From contig NC_134949.1 of NCBI RefSeq assembly GCF_965638725.1, positions 39,708,151-39,772,150 of the forward strand: DNA of 64,000 nucleotides. The letters are read 5' to 3'. Below are positions 1-13,100 of this stretch, piece after piece. Position numbers and translations under genes: made by a program. The DNA comes from Aptenodytes patagonicus (lineage: Eukaryota; Chordata; Aves; Sphenisciformes; Spheniscidae). The notes under the pieces were generated by a model, which had not been told where the DNA came from, ran no database searches, and saw nothing but the letters and a program-made list of their open reading frames with translations. Each line of letters opens with the position of its first letter. The first letter of the stretch is position 1.

Positions 1-3000
1 TTATTCTAAAATATCTGGTAACGGGGTGAAGAAGGACATTCTCAGGAAGAGTGCAGAATTACAAATGGGGGAAACTAAGCGTTAGTTTAGAACTTTATAC
101 TGCCATGTTATCTAAATTGTGAATGTATCAGTCATCATCAGTTAACTGCCGTTGCACCCAGTCCTTTTATGGAAGACTTTGAAGAACTATCCAGGTATCA
201 CACGAGCTGGTGATTCAGAAGGTAGTAACCTTCTTTCTGCATCATGTGCTGCTAAAGTGCTCTCCTGGAAAAGGAGGGAAGTAAAACTTCTCAAGCTTTG
301 AAATTGTTAAAACAAATGTGACTTTTTTTTTAAGAGAAGTGTTCACCCATATCCTGGATAGATTCTGCTCCAGGTAATTACATTCCCTCTCTAGTTCCAA
401 TTGGATACATTATTCTTCATTTACTCTTTTAAAACACTTATGTTGCTGTGACAATCTTGTTCTTTATCTGATCAGCTGGTTGTCCAATGCAATTTGAAGG
501 ATCTTTTCAACACAGGATAAAATAAAGTAGGCTTTTCCTTTTACCAAATTAATCCTTATTTTCAAGAGTTTAAATTCCAGAGCTCAGGGCATTTTCTTGA
601 ATCTCTCTGCAATTCAGAGTACTGTGCTTTCACAACAGCCATGTTGTGAAACAGCTATTCCTTGCTTTATCTGAAGTAACAGCAGTGATATAAAAAGTAG
701 TCTCTCAAAGACAGGAGAAAATAGATTAAAAAATGAGACCCCTGTAAGTAAATGTTGACATTTACAATTCAGACTCAGTAGTGTCCATTGCCTGTTCTTC
801 CCCAGCTTAGACAAAGAAAGGCAAATTTTGCTCCTCAAAGCCGTTATCATGGGGTGGGGCGGGAGACAAATCACAAGATAAAGGGAGGGCTATACTACAT
901 GAACAAACAGTACGATTTGGGCCAATGGCAAGGAAAAGGGTTAGCCCAGTAAGAGATATTGGCAGATAAATTGGAAGATGATTGGAACATCCCTAAGAGG
1001 TAGGAAAAAGCATTAATTCAAGATAGTTTGGAGGAGGAAGAGGAGCAGAGAAGTGACTGAGGATTTTCCTCAACAATGAGGTAAACATATGGAAAGTGAA
1101 GAAGACTTGGGGAAAAAAATCTGGGAGTTAAGTTTCAGTCAAGCTTATGATTAAACCCTTGTTTAAACAACTTTGATTAGTAAATGGCAACACATCAAGA
1201 AGATGCAATGAAGAGCGGTTAAGATGCGGAACTGCATAATGGAAGCTATGTCAGAAATGAAGATGATGAACTGGTAGAACTGATAATTATCAGTGTAAAA
1301 ATCTCAGGCTGAAGCTGTATCAACAGATACGAAGACACAGAGAAATTGCATCGGGTTTGCAGGGGAAGACACATCTCTGAAACGTCTCAAGGAGCTATTC
1401 AGGCAGGCAGGTATTCCCAGTCTACGTGACTAAATCTTCTGAGTATGGAGAAATACCAAACGAAAATCATGTTGAAGGATAAAGAATGATAAAGATATCT
1501 CATGCATCTATGTCTCAAAAATAACAGACATTTTTCTTTAGTGTTGGAGATGTTGTCTCCTTATTGCTCTCAGGATCCAGAGCACATTCTGATCTAGTAA
1601 ACACTCCCTTGCTGGAACAACCGAGTCTCCGAGCTAAGAATCCACCCCTTTCAGTCCATTCACCAGAAAAGACAAGAACTTTGCTTCCTCTCTGAAAGCA
1701 AAGCATCCTCCTAGATTAACCAAATGATATTTCTTTTCCCTTCGGGACAAATTTCTGGAAAAGTTCACATCTAGTTGGCGTGCAGCCAGCACAACATTCC
1801 CTGGCACCACATGCCCATTAAACTTCAGAGTTTGCTGGCACAAGCCAGCTCTGCATTCTGTCCCGGAGATGGCTGTATTTCAGCAGTAATGAAACTGCAA
1901 TACACATAGAGCCACATTCTTCGCTCCAACACCCATGCAGCCCTAGTGAAAACAATGCAGGCAAAGTTAGGAAAATTATCTGGAGGTGACCAAAGGCCAC
2001 CCTGTCAAGCTTTTATTAAAGCATCGTTTAAAAAAAAATTCCTTTGTTTTCCCCAAATAATCTATCAACTCCCCCTAGCCCCCCACTAATTCCACAGAAC
2101 TTTTTAACAAGATCTGTCAGTATTTTCCTCTTCTTCTTCCATCAGAGGGGATCTTCTACCTTCCCTTGTAGCTGTTCCTCACAAGAGCCATGACATTATG
2201 AGACAGCTCACTGTGTTAGTGATGAGCAGGCTGAATGAGCTCCAGCTAAGCACTGGTCGTTGAAATAAGAGGTTTTTGAAGTACAGGCAGGCAACTGGTA
2301 AATTGGGGGACAGAAGTTACAGCCCAAAGGACAAGTGGTACAGTGTTTTGGAAAGGTCTATTTGTCATGAAGGTTTATGGGCATAAGCAGGTCTCTTCTG
2401 TTTTTTCGTTTGGTGAGCAGGCGGCTGGGTATTTGACCTCCTTCTTTTAAAAACTCCAGACCTATGCTGGGCACAGGCAGGCCCACTAAGCAGGAAAGCT
2501 GATGCAGCTGTGTCGTTCCTATTCAATACAACAGCACTTTGGCCCTATCCCCCCATTTCTTCCGTATTCACGGTTCTTTGGGGAGTTGCTCTGTCACAGG
2601 GGCACCTCCGCACTGGCACAGTTGCTTGAGTGACCATCAGCGAGAGGCTCAGGCACATGCGAAACACTTAACAAGCTGAGCAGAACAAGCCCTGTGGAGT
2701 ACCGGGTGAATATGCTTAACAAGCACACCAATTTCTATTCGCCAGTCACACTGATATGAGTAAAGCTGGTTTAAGAATTGCGCTGAGGATTAGCTAGATG
2801 ATTCATAGGAAAATCCAAACTTAAGGGCCCGATTTACATTCAAAGTGTGTGGCTGAGAGTTAGAAAAAGGGAACACTCCATCTCTTGCTCAGAATGGATC
2901 CTAATTGCCTATTTCTTCTAGTTACAGTGATCAATCTCCAAGCATGTCTATATTAAGTAAACCGTATGTGTATATGTGTGTGTATACACTTCTTTTAAAA

Positions 3001-4440
3001 TACTGAGTTTCAGATTCCCCCGTATGAACCTCAAAACGCCAAGATCTGCTCACGGGAGATTCACGCAGACTCCCAAAGGCCCCTTCCTGTTTTCTTGTTG
3101 TATAGCAAAGAGCAGTATTTGCTCCACTGCCTATAAAACACAGGGCAATTAAAGGCACACTGTAAAATATTATTACGGTAATGACACACATCTGTTCCTG
3201 GAACACTGCTTGTTATTTGTGATTAATTTGGTTCACTGAAGAAAGTTGTGAGGGCAGAGGATATATCTTTCTGTTTGTTCTTTTCCTCTGTACAATGAGT
3301 ATTTCTGGGGGCTGATAATAGTATCTACTGGCAGAAAAGACTACAGAAACAGGAACACTTTTCTATCTGGTGAGTAAACATACTATACAGCTAATAATTG
3401 CATGAGATGCTCTTATGGTTTTTACTTGAGAGACTGTATTTTATGTATTTTGACATCTCTCATTAATGATTTTTGCCCCGCATAGGACGCCCCCCTCAGA
3501 AAGGACTGGTTTCTATGTACTTGATGTCTCACAACCCGAGCTCTCTTGCATTATCCGCCATTTACAGGGATTCATTATCAAAGTACTGCACAAGGGTTTA
3601 AGCTGTAAAACACCAAGAGATTTGTCTGGACTTTGGAAGAGATTTTATGACGTTTGGGATTTGGGAGCAACACTCTAAAGAAAAGTATTTTTTAAATGCG
3701 TCACTTTCTGGATGCCTTGAATCTAGATGAAGCTTCTCTTACCGAGGGCAGTTCATTTCTCCGGTCATTCTTTGACTCTGCTCTGAACTCTAGTGTCTCC
3801 CACACATTCATTTGAAGCTGTATGGTCTCCAAACATTTACAGCAAGGAACTCTCCATCACACAACTTGGGGAAATGTAATCTCTTTTTTTTTAATCCCTT
3901 TTCTATCTCTGTGCTACAAACAGAAAGCCTGTGCTTCCTCCACACCCACTCTCCTTGCCAGAAGCCTCACTGCAACTTCCTGTCAGTTTTACACACTCTG
4001 CTGTGGGCTTCCTCTGAGCAAAAGTTTTATCTGAACGTACCATGTTAACTATTTGCTTACTAAGTGTTTCCTAGAAACATAAATGCTCGCTTATTTTTAA
4101 CCTTTATCATTTAAATCCTTTGTAACTGGAAAACATTAGTGACACTCAGAAAAAAAGCGACTTATTTAGGACTAAAGTAAGAGAAAGGCTAAGAAATATT
4201 GTAATTATTTGCAGGCAATGGGCATCCTGCTTTGTATCAGCAGGGCTAATCATAGGCTGTTCACATCCAGAGGTGTAATAATGCACATAAAACCGGTAGT
4301 ATGTAGCATTTCTAAAACACCCTTCACCAATGGATCTCAAAACCCTTTCAGAAATGTAAGAAATACTGCCCTGGCATTTATGTTTCCAGCTCTTGATGTT
4401 CCAAATTAACTTAAAGCAATCATAATGTGCTGTCGACCCA
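1..4440. other. Upstream intergenic region, no gene recognised
   Basis: This AT-rich stretch precedes the RAP1B CpG island. All open frames are short (the longest is under 100 codons) and none resembles a protein family I know. I saw no CR1 tail, LTR terminus, tRNA or long tandem repeat. In other vertebrates the next gene on this side is MDM1, but I found no exon of it here. Confidence 0.6.
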
Positions 4441-5168
4441 CCTTTGAGCGGTAACTAACCTACGGCTCCTACTTGGGGCTTACAAGAACTTGGGGAGAGG
4501 GACGGCCTTATCCCAGTGAGAACTCGGAGAGAGAAGGACCGCGTTACCCCGACGGACGCGCCGCTATGGAGCACAAGCCGTCTTCGGGAACGTCCGACAG
4601 GGCTGGAGACGGGGCTATAGATCAGAGGCCTGGCACTGCAAGACAACCCTAGGCTCTCCTCTCCAGCTTTAACAGGCGCTTCCAGCCCCTGGCCGCTGAA
4701 ACAGCACATTTTGCTCGTGCTCCACCCCCGAGCAGAAATCGCCCAAGTCCAAAGCAGAGGCGCGTGGACGACGACGACGGCTCACGCGTCCTGCCCGCCC
4801 GCCCCCGGCCCCCACACGCCCCGGGCCCGGGGGAGGCCTCCCTCCCTCGCTGCCGCCACAGGCGGTGGCGGCAGGCCGGGGGAGGCCGCAGAGCCGCACG
4901 GCGGGTGGCCCGGCCCGCCCCAGCGGGGTTTCCAGCCGGGGCAGCGCCGCCGGAGCGGCGGCCATCCCTTCCCACCCGCCCCGCCGCCAGCCGTTCCGCG
5001 CCGGGGGCGTGTGCCCGGGGTGGGGGGGGCCGTCAGCGCCCCGCGGAGGCGAGGCCGCCCCTCGCCGCCCAGGCGGCCGCACCAGCATGGGGCCCGGCGC
5101 GCGGGCGGGCGGGGTGGGGAGAGGTGGGGGGAGGGGCGGCCGCGCGGCGCCGCGGGGCCGTGCCGCCG

Positions 5169-5180
5169 CGCGCCTGCGCA
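5169..5180 (+). promoter_or_regulatory. NRF1 binding site
   Basis: CGCGCCTGCGCA matches the palindromic NRF1 consensus YGCGCMTGCGCR at all 12 positions. It lies about 210 bp upstream of the proposed exon 1 donor, a usual place for a core-promoter NRF1 site. Confidence 0.6.
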
Positions 5181-5269
5181 GGGGGAGCGGAGCGGCGAGG
5201 TCACCCCTCCCCTCCCCTCCGCGCCGCCCCCGCCCCGCCGCGCCAGAGCGAGGCTGGGCGTGCGGCGTC

Positions 5270-5393
5270 ACGGCGACGGCCCCAAGCCGCGCCCCGGCAC
5301 AGGCAGCGAGAGGGAGCGGAGCGGGCGGCGGGCGGAGCGCAGCGCAGCGGGCTCGGCCGGCGAGGCGGCGGCGGCGAGCGGAGGCGCTGTCCG
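5270..5393 (+). other. RAP1B: Probable RAP1B exon 1 (5'UTR, non-coding)
   Basis: A good donor, CCG|GTAGGT, at 5393/5394 closes a GC-rich, purine-biased stretch typical of a vertebrate non-coding first exon. The start is not defined by sequence alone, so 5270 is a guess just downstream of the CRE half-site. Exon 2 begins with only 28 bases of leader, so an upstream leader exon is required. Other donors in the island, or an alternative first exon near 5560, remain possible. Confidence 0.45.
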
Positions 5394-5558
5394 GTAGGTC
5401 GCGGCGGGGAGCGCGGGCCGGGCCGCTGTGGCGGGGAGCGGCGTGTCTGGTACAGGTGGCGCGGCGGGGCGGGGACGGGCCGGTGGGGGCGGCGGTGGCG
5501 GGGGGGGGGAGAGCGGCGGCGGGGAGCGGCGCGCTGTGAGGGAAGGGGCACGAGCCTG

Positions 5559-5569
5559 AAACATGGCGG
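5559..5569 (+). promoter_or_regulatory. YY1-type element overlapping an ATG
   Basis: AAACATGGCGG matches the YY1 core AANATGGCGG. In many CpG-island genes this element sits just downstream of the transcription start. Here it is about 165 bp after the proposed exon 1 donor, so it may mark a second start site. The ATG inside it opens a 66-codon frame of low-complexity GC-rich composition that I do not regard as a gene. Confidence 0.45.
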
Positions 5570-7068
5570 AGGAGGAACTGGGAGCCGCCGCCTCGTCCGG
5601 CCTCGGGCGCGGGGCGACACCGCGGGGGGGGTCGGGGGGGGAGAGCGGGGCGCTGAGGGGCAGCTGCTGCCAGCCGGGCCGAGGGCCCGGCCCTGCCCTT
5701 CGCCGCCACCCCCCTCCCGCCGGTCCCCGGAGCAGAAGTTGGAGCGGAAGCGGAAAGTTGTAACCCCGCGGCTCGGGGCCGCGACGTGGGGCCCGGCCGG
5801 GTGCGGGGAGGGGCGGGTGACGCCCGGCTCGGCCCCGCCGCGGGCGGGGAAGGGGACGGTCCCCGGCTGCCGCCGCCGCCGTCGTCGTCGTTGTTGTCAG
5901 CGGGAAGTCCGAGCCGGAGCCCCACCTAGTCCGGTCGTCGGAGAGAAGCTGCTCGCTCTTTCCGGCCGGTGTGTGGGGGCGAGGCGAGGGGGGGACAGGC
6001 CGGGTGCGGCCGGCGGGTTGCCCGGCCGGTCTCGGGGCGCTGCGGTAGCCCGCCGACCGCCGGTGCTTGTGCCTGGGTAGCCACGGAGTGGGACAAGCAG
6101 ACAACGTCGTGGCCAGCGAGTTCCCCTCCTGCTTGTCACAAAATAAAAAGGAAAAGGGGATGACAGGGATGTTCATCTCGTCTAAACAACCCCCGCACCC
6201 GTGTGAAAGCAAATGGAAGAATTTGACTGACGCTTCCTGCACCAAACCCGTCTAATAACCCCGAGATACCTCGTACCCTTCTGCATGTGTTGGTGAAGAA
6301 GCGGTGGAAGGAAAGCGAAGTTTGCAAAGGGTCAAATAAAACCAAATCCGAGTGTTTTCACATTGGCCTCGGATTACAAAAAGAGGATAATAAACCAAGG
6401 TTTCCTGCAAAAAAGATCGGCGTGCTTTACTCCCTTTTCCATCTTAAAGGGATGGGTTATCCTTTTCAGGGGTTATTAAAAAAAAAAAAAAAGCTTTTTC
6501 TATACTGCTTTGGGGTATGATAGTAAGGTAGTACGGTTCCAAGAGAGAGGGTATTTCAGAGATGTCCAGCATGAAAATTGCACAGGTCGTGTGTGTGTTC
6601 TCGCATTTAGATGTTTTGATTAGTGTAATTTGTTATTTCCAGCATATAACAGCTGCATCTTACCCCAATGTGAAATGTGTAGACAGTGTATGACAAAGAC
6701 TTTTCAGTACTCTTTCACAGTAAAATATACATCGAAATTACTGTTACAAAAAAGAAGACACAAAACACTCTTCTTTTTCATAAATTATAAGGCAAAGAAG
6801 CAATCTCATTGTCTTATATAGTAACCATTCAAAACCAAATGTATTTCCCTTTGGAAATAGATTCTTTTTTCCTCTATGGAAAACTTGCCAAATGAATCAA
6901 ATTATCATCTTTGGGATGACTTGCCTCTGTGTTAAAATTGCAAGTTTGGGGGGGGACACACCAAACTTGCTACAGTCAAGTGTTTTCACTTTCTTTATTC
7001 ATTGCATCTTTTTTTACTCTTGCTCAAAGTCTGTCCTTTGCTAGACTTCATTCTAGCTAAAAATGAGC

Positions 7069-7110
7069 TAGAATAGTGAGTGAGTGAATAGAATGAGTGA
7101 ATAGTGGAGG
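7069..7110 (+). repeat. Short imperfect GAGTGAATAG repeat
   Basis: Variants of GAGTGAATAG and GAATAGTGAG recur about four times within some 40 bp of RAP1B intron 1. It looks like a small degenerate minisatellite. Confidence 0.5.
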
Positions 7111-10100
7111 TTACCTTGGCTGTTCATATCAAAGGCTTTGCAAATAAACTTTCTAACTAATTAGATGCAGTGTTTTACTCCTTGGTACCTGCATATTTTC
7201 AGGGATGTTTCTTGTAGTAGTATGAACTACTTCAAGTTCAACTTGCAACTGTAAAGCTTTGTGATTTTCTGTAGCTAAATAACTGAGTTTTGAGTTGCAC
7301 TGTACAATATAAATGTCATGTATCTTTTTTGCAGCAAAGCTCATCATACTTGGAGCACCTGTCTGCCTGGGGGTGAAATAATCTCCAAAACAGAGTTCAA
7401 AGACTATAAATGTAAAAACAGAACTTGTATATGGGGAGATAAAACCCAATAGTCTTTTTACTGTCTGTAACTGTGTCTTGCTTCTATTAGTACATACATG
7501 CACCAGATAAGTTTTCTGAGTGGAATTAAAATTGTGCTATTTTTTTCCGAAGCTCTGCCATAGGACAGTTCATCAAAAATAAATCTGAAGTGAGCCATGA
7601 CAGTTCTCTTTGTGCTGTGCCAGTTTTGCAGAGTAAAACTGTCTTTTTAATTGAGAGCCTTTCTGGAGCAGAGGCAAACAGATGGGAATCTAGGTGAGGG
7701 CCTACAAAAGGAGAAAGGAATTACTTGTATGGCTGAGGAAGGAAGTGTGGTGAAGACTACACTGTAGCTTGTGATCCAACAGTTAGTAAATGTGACTGGG
7801 AATTAAACAGTTGTCCACCTATCATCTGGGATGTGGGAAGTGCAAGAGTCACAGAAGTACTTGAGTACTTGATGCTTACTGCTATAGTGCTAATCCTGTC
7901 ATACGCAGAGCTCTGCTAGCTGCTTGGAGTTAGGTATGGAGAGGTGCTCTTAAGGGTAAGAATATCTTATAGATAAAAACAGGCACTCTGTTGTCCTTGG
8001 GTGTATGGTAAGAGAGTAGACGGGTCCTTTATGAATTGACCTGTCTAAGTAACGTTTAGATGACTTTCAGGTACTTAACTGACATTTGAGTGTATTCTTC
8101 AGGGTAAGTTCAAGTTGTTGTGAGTTTTAATCAAAATTGCTCTCTCAGTAAAGAGATCGCTAAGCATACCCTGTGCAACAGAAGTTCATGTTTAGCTTGT
8201 GGTTGGAAGCACTGCCGCTCTTTTGCCTCAGAACAAATACAAAAGCAGACTGAAGTGCAGTGTGTAATGTCAGTGCGTTGAATCCCTGCTGAGTTGGGGC
8301 AGGCTTCTGCTGTGTTCTGTTGCATCTAGGTCAGGTAGAGGGATATTTTAGACAGCCTCCTTGTTCAGAGAGATTGAAGGAGTATCTACAGTAACTACAC
8401 GTTCATATTTGAAGGCAAACTTTGTTTTCCTGCTCAGACGTGGTTAAGATGGTCTGTTTCTATTCTTGCATAAAGCAGGGAAAAAGGAAGTTGTTTTGTT
8501 ACTTGAATGCCATTAGTCGGGGACCTGTTTTCAAGTTGATTAAGTTTTCAAAGTTGTTCAGCAGTTGGCTGCGGTAGAGCTTTAGTATCTCATTTAAAGC
8601 ATCTAATGTATCACTTTCTCCTTAGGGCCTGTCAGCCATGAGAAAATCGAGTGGGACAGGCGTAGTAGAAGCAATATTCTGATGAAGCTATGGCAGTTTG
8701 CTTGTAGTAGGCAAGCACATTTGGAGAAAGTCAAAGACCTTGTCTGCTGGCACAAACTGTTTCTTCATGGAACAGTTGAATGAGGCTACCTTCAAAAGCA
8801 GCAGTAGGTTCTGGCTTGAAGCTCTCATCTCTCGAGCTTTAGAATGTCTAAAGAAACACTGGACAACTAAAAGTGAAAATTTTTTTTTTTTTTAATTACT
8901 ATGTGTGCCTGTTTATATATGCTGTTGTGAGCTCCTGACATACTATGTGTTCCTTTCCTCTAGCAGCAAGAAAAGGGAGGAAGGCTGTAAACGCCAGGTT
9001 GGAAATCTGCCTATTAGGCAACTTTTGAAATATAAAATCATTTGGGGGCCCTCTAGCTATTCAGGATGCTCTTTTTTCAAGAGCAATGTTTTAATAGTAA
9101 CTTTTACTACTGAAGCAGTAGAGTGAAAGTTACTATAAGACCCTACAGGAATGTGTGTAGTAGAGTTAAAGGAGCTTTTTAGAGTTGAACCAGGAAGAAG
9201 AGGCATTCAATGGTATCTTGTACACTGTCACACTCAGCTTTCTAGTTATTAATCTAAGGACTTGATGTTATTTGAAGTAAATCCCTGCTATGCAACTATG
9301 AAAAGAGACTGACAATTACAGTACACATGGTTAGTTCATTCTTGGCTGAGGGAGGAAGGCCAGACCATAGTGCAGGAGTGGGACAGCCTAGCCCTTCTAA
9401 TGGACTGGTGTTTGCATCCTGTGGCAGAGAAGCAGCATCTCATGTTTCTCTCCAGCCTGAGATTCTCTTCAGGGAACCCCTAGTTTCTTAGATCACTTCA
9501 TATCATTCCTGCAGCTGTTGCAATACAGGAAGGTGTTCTAAATCTGAATTACTTGACCAGGTCTTCTGCAAAAAGGATCTTGTGTGCCACTGTTATAGAT
9601 TCATGAAATAATTTTCAATATAACTCTAATCGTAGAGCTGTGAGAAACTTTGTATCATTAAATTTCTGGACAGTATGGAAGAACTAGAACAGGAGAACAG
9701 TTTATTTTCATAACTGAAGACAAACCTAAAGCAAGGATCTGTAGTTATAATTCTTGCCTTTTCTCATAGAAACTCTGAGGCGAATGTGCTCTTTGCATCA
9801 AAATTTGACATTGAGGTGAATGTTACTCTTACTTGCTTTAATTATAACAGTTACTATTAAGTCTTGATTTCAGTAGGTAATCTGGATTAAAGGAAAAGAT
9901 GTAGATTAACAGTATTTCCTTTAGTGTGGCTTACTTCATAACTTTATGTGAAATTAGATGGTGAAAGTTTTTTTTTTTTCTTAAATGAATTTGCTATCTA
10001 TATCTCAAATAATGTATGTTGGCTAGCCCCCTCTTAAGTTAATCTAAAATAGCTTGTGAACACAGGTCCCTGCAACTGTTTCTTTTTGTTTCTCTGTATT

Positions 10101-13100
10101 AGTTGCCTTAGCTTTTGAAGTCTTGTCCTATTTTTTCCGCTCATAGTCTCTGTTTCTGCAACCTAACCAGTTGTGCCTTCATTTTTTTTTTTCATGTCTA
10201 CAATGAAGGGAAGTTTCTTAAAAGCATTTTTCATATATCAGGAAGAAGCGAAAAGAGTACCACCCCATCTGTGTTAAAGATGAACTGCAGATGTGTGTGA
10301 ATTACCTGTGTGGAGTTCAAGAGGGGAGGTACAGAAGACAAGGAGGACCTGTACGTTGCTAGGTGTGGCACTTCAGCACTACTGAAATCAAAGTGGTTTT
10401 GGTAGTTGCAGGGCCAGACCAGCTACTTGTGTTTTTTCTAAAGGTTTCATGTATGGTCAGTATTTTTTATTTAAGATGAAGCTAGTATGCTGAACAGTGC
10501 TTGGACTGCATCAGAAGCCAGGCAATACTGATAGTTAAGTTGTGCGGTTGTATAATCCTTGCTTGCAGTTAATCAAACTTCTGTAACATCTGGTCTGATA
10601 CTTCCCCCAAAAGTGATTCATTAGAAGACTAGTGGAAAGTTGCAACGTGTTTTGTTTTTCATGAATGTGGAGGAGGGTAAACTGGGATGTGGAATGGAAG
10701 TAATCTATTAAGTGGGAGTTATCTAAGAATCTTATTCTCTGCAATACAATAATTAGGACTAGATTATTTGTTTATAATGTGACATTTGCAGTTGAGACTG
10801 AGCTGTGTGTGGCTGTGTGTCCAGGCTTATGTCGTTAGTTAAGTATGGGGGCAGGTCAGTGACATACAGTGCAGGAACCTCTTTCATTAATCTTGCAAAT
10901 GTGAAGTGGTTAAGGTGAATTGTTAGATGTTGTAAGATGCAGTCAGTAACCCTCCTCTGATCTTTAACTGTGAAGCTACTTACAAGATAACATTCTGAAA
11001 GCTTGATGTACAAGATAACCCATAAGCATAGCCTACTTGGCTTCACGTGATTGCTTTTTGCATGCAATATTGTTGAAGGATTTTCTTGGGGTTGGGAAAG
11101 TGTATAAATTAATACTGCATGCAAAGCCTTGACTCTTACGCTTCTGGAGTTATATTTATGTAGTTAGTATGTGTAAGGATATATCGTACTGTCTTTCTGT
11201 GACCCTTCTGACTTGTTTAAAATGGAGAATTGATGGGTAATAGGCATTCTGTGAGTGTGGTGGTTTTATTCCCATTCAGGGAATGGTCCTTTTGTTATTT
11301 ACTGCCTATTGTTTGTGCAAGCGTACAGAAAATGGCTATGTGTTTTCATGGATTTTGAGAGCAGCATCAGAAATGAGTTCTTGGCAAGTGTGACTTCACC
11401 TTCAGAGTTCTTGCACATATTATACCAGTCCATAGATGAATTTCCAAGGTAGTTTTGTATTCACTGTAAGTATATAATTTGAGATGCCCTGGACTTGTGT
11501 TCTTAGTGTGCTGCAAAATGCTGTGTTCAAAATCCAACTTCTGCTGACAGTAGTTATTTGAGAATATGCCGTGCTTCTAGAAATTGATGTCAAATTGTCA
11601 TCTTAGCACTGGTGGAACATAGGACTACTACACAGTCTCTTGTGGCATCAAGAAGGAGCACTGGAAGAGGCAAGAATAGCTGACTGTCATGATGGAAAAT
11701 CACTCTTCCATTTATCTGATATATCTTTTTTGACTTAAGTAGCATATTAGGTGGGATCTCACCAAAGAAGAGACACCCTGTTACTTGATATAGATCATCC
11801 TGGGCATTGAGTAAGTTTGGAGGCCAACAGAGAGAAGTCTGCAATACTATAATAAACAGGCATTCATAACTCATTTTTTAGCTGGATGCTTGGTCTTCAA
11901 ATGTTCTTACTTTTGGTGTACAATTTTCTACTTGCTTTTTATATCTGAATACTAGAGAGAAACAAGCATTTCTGAATGATACCTATTTCTGCTCATTGTA
12001 TGTTCTTACAGTTTTTGTTAACCTTTTCACCTTTCTTTATATTTGAGCAAGTCCATTGCTTTTTTTAATGATCCTCTGTTGTGTTTTTTTCTGATGTCCC
12101 TAAACCTTTTATTTCAGGAAATGCCCTAAGCAAAATTGAGGTTCAGCCAGAGATCTCGCATAGAAAACTTAAGTGTGATAGTTGAAGTTCTGCAAAAACT
12201 GAGTAGCTGAAAACAAGGTTTTACAATTAAGTGCTTTAGGCCACTGTATGTGCTGGTGTTTGGCATCCTGTGGATCTCTGTGTTGGTCTTCATCAAACTC
12301 TTAAGAGTAATCTCAGAAGAAAAGTGCTGTATCTATGTGAGTAGGAGTTAGAGTGAGAAAATAAGAATATTTCATGTGAAGCCTAGAATGAAAAGATCAA
12401 GTAAGTTGTACAGTTTTATTCTTGACGAACAAAAGTCCTGATGCTACCCCTTCCTTTTCTGCTAGAAATCTGGGTCCTGTCTAGCCAGGAAACTGATGAA
12501 GAAGCAACATTAAGTGCCGGTTAGTTTGGACTTAATTTAACTGCGGTAACCAATATTTTGAACAATGTGCAGTCTTGCTAACTGAAAGTACGTCCTGCTT
12601 TTAGCCAGAGGCAAGATCTTAAGATGCAGTTTGCAAATACTTTTTTCGAAGACAAATATATCAACTTGAAAATATTTGTATTGTCAGGTAACGTAATTCT
12701 TCCATTACTTAATCTTATTGTGGACTACTTTTTAAATGAAATTCGGTGCTGTAAGTTTCACAGAGGAAAGCTGAAGCCTCTTTTCCAAGCAGAATGCTGA
12801 ATCTGCTGTGATAGTAGAAGTGAAAATAAGGAACCATTCACAGCCCTATCTACAGAAGGCTGAAGTCATAGATCCCAAGAACCTAAACAGAGGATACACT
12901 GGGTAAACTGGGAGCACCCTTAGCAATGTGGAAGTACAAGACTGTGGTTTCATGAAGGATAAACTTGCTTCACTGGAACAGTCAGGACTGAAAAGTCATT
13001 CTTCCAGTCAGGCTTTGCCCAAAACATAGTTTGTTTTGAGATGAATATATTTAACTTGCTGAAAGTAAAACTCTTCTTCAGTAAAAGATTTAGAATGTAG

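Larger units (their letters stand above)
4500..6100. promoter_or_regulatory. RAP1B: CpG island promoter of RAP1B
   Basis: Base composition changes sharply to G+C with dense CpG from about 4540, and returns to AT-rich sequence after about 6100. The island holds many GC boxes, a perfect NRF1 palindrome (5169-5180), a CRE half-site (CGTCA, 5266-5270) and a YY1-type element (5559-5569). I see no TATA box, as expected for a broadly expressed gene. The long open frames here on both strands are a by-product of high GC, where stop codons are rare, and are not genes. Assignment to RAP1B rests on its position upstream of the coding exons on the same strand. Confidence 0.85.

Noticed and set aside
3466-3678. 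A 70-codon plus-strand frame upstream of RAP1B with protein-like composition
   Set aside because: No family recognised, no splice or promoter context and no RAP1B or MDM1 similarity that I can see; best treated as chance.
4669-6080. Very long open frames on both strands (438 codons plus, 418 codons minus)
   Set aside because: They overlap each other in a CpG island, are rich in Arg, Gly, Pro and Ala, and show no domain. High GC removes stop codons, so such frames are expected by chance.
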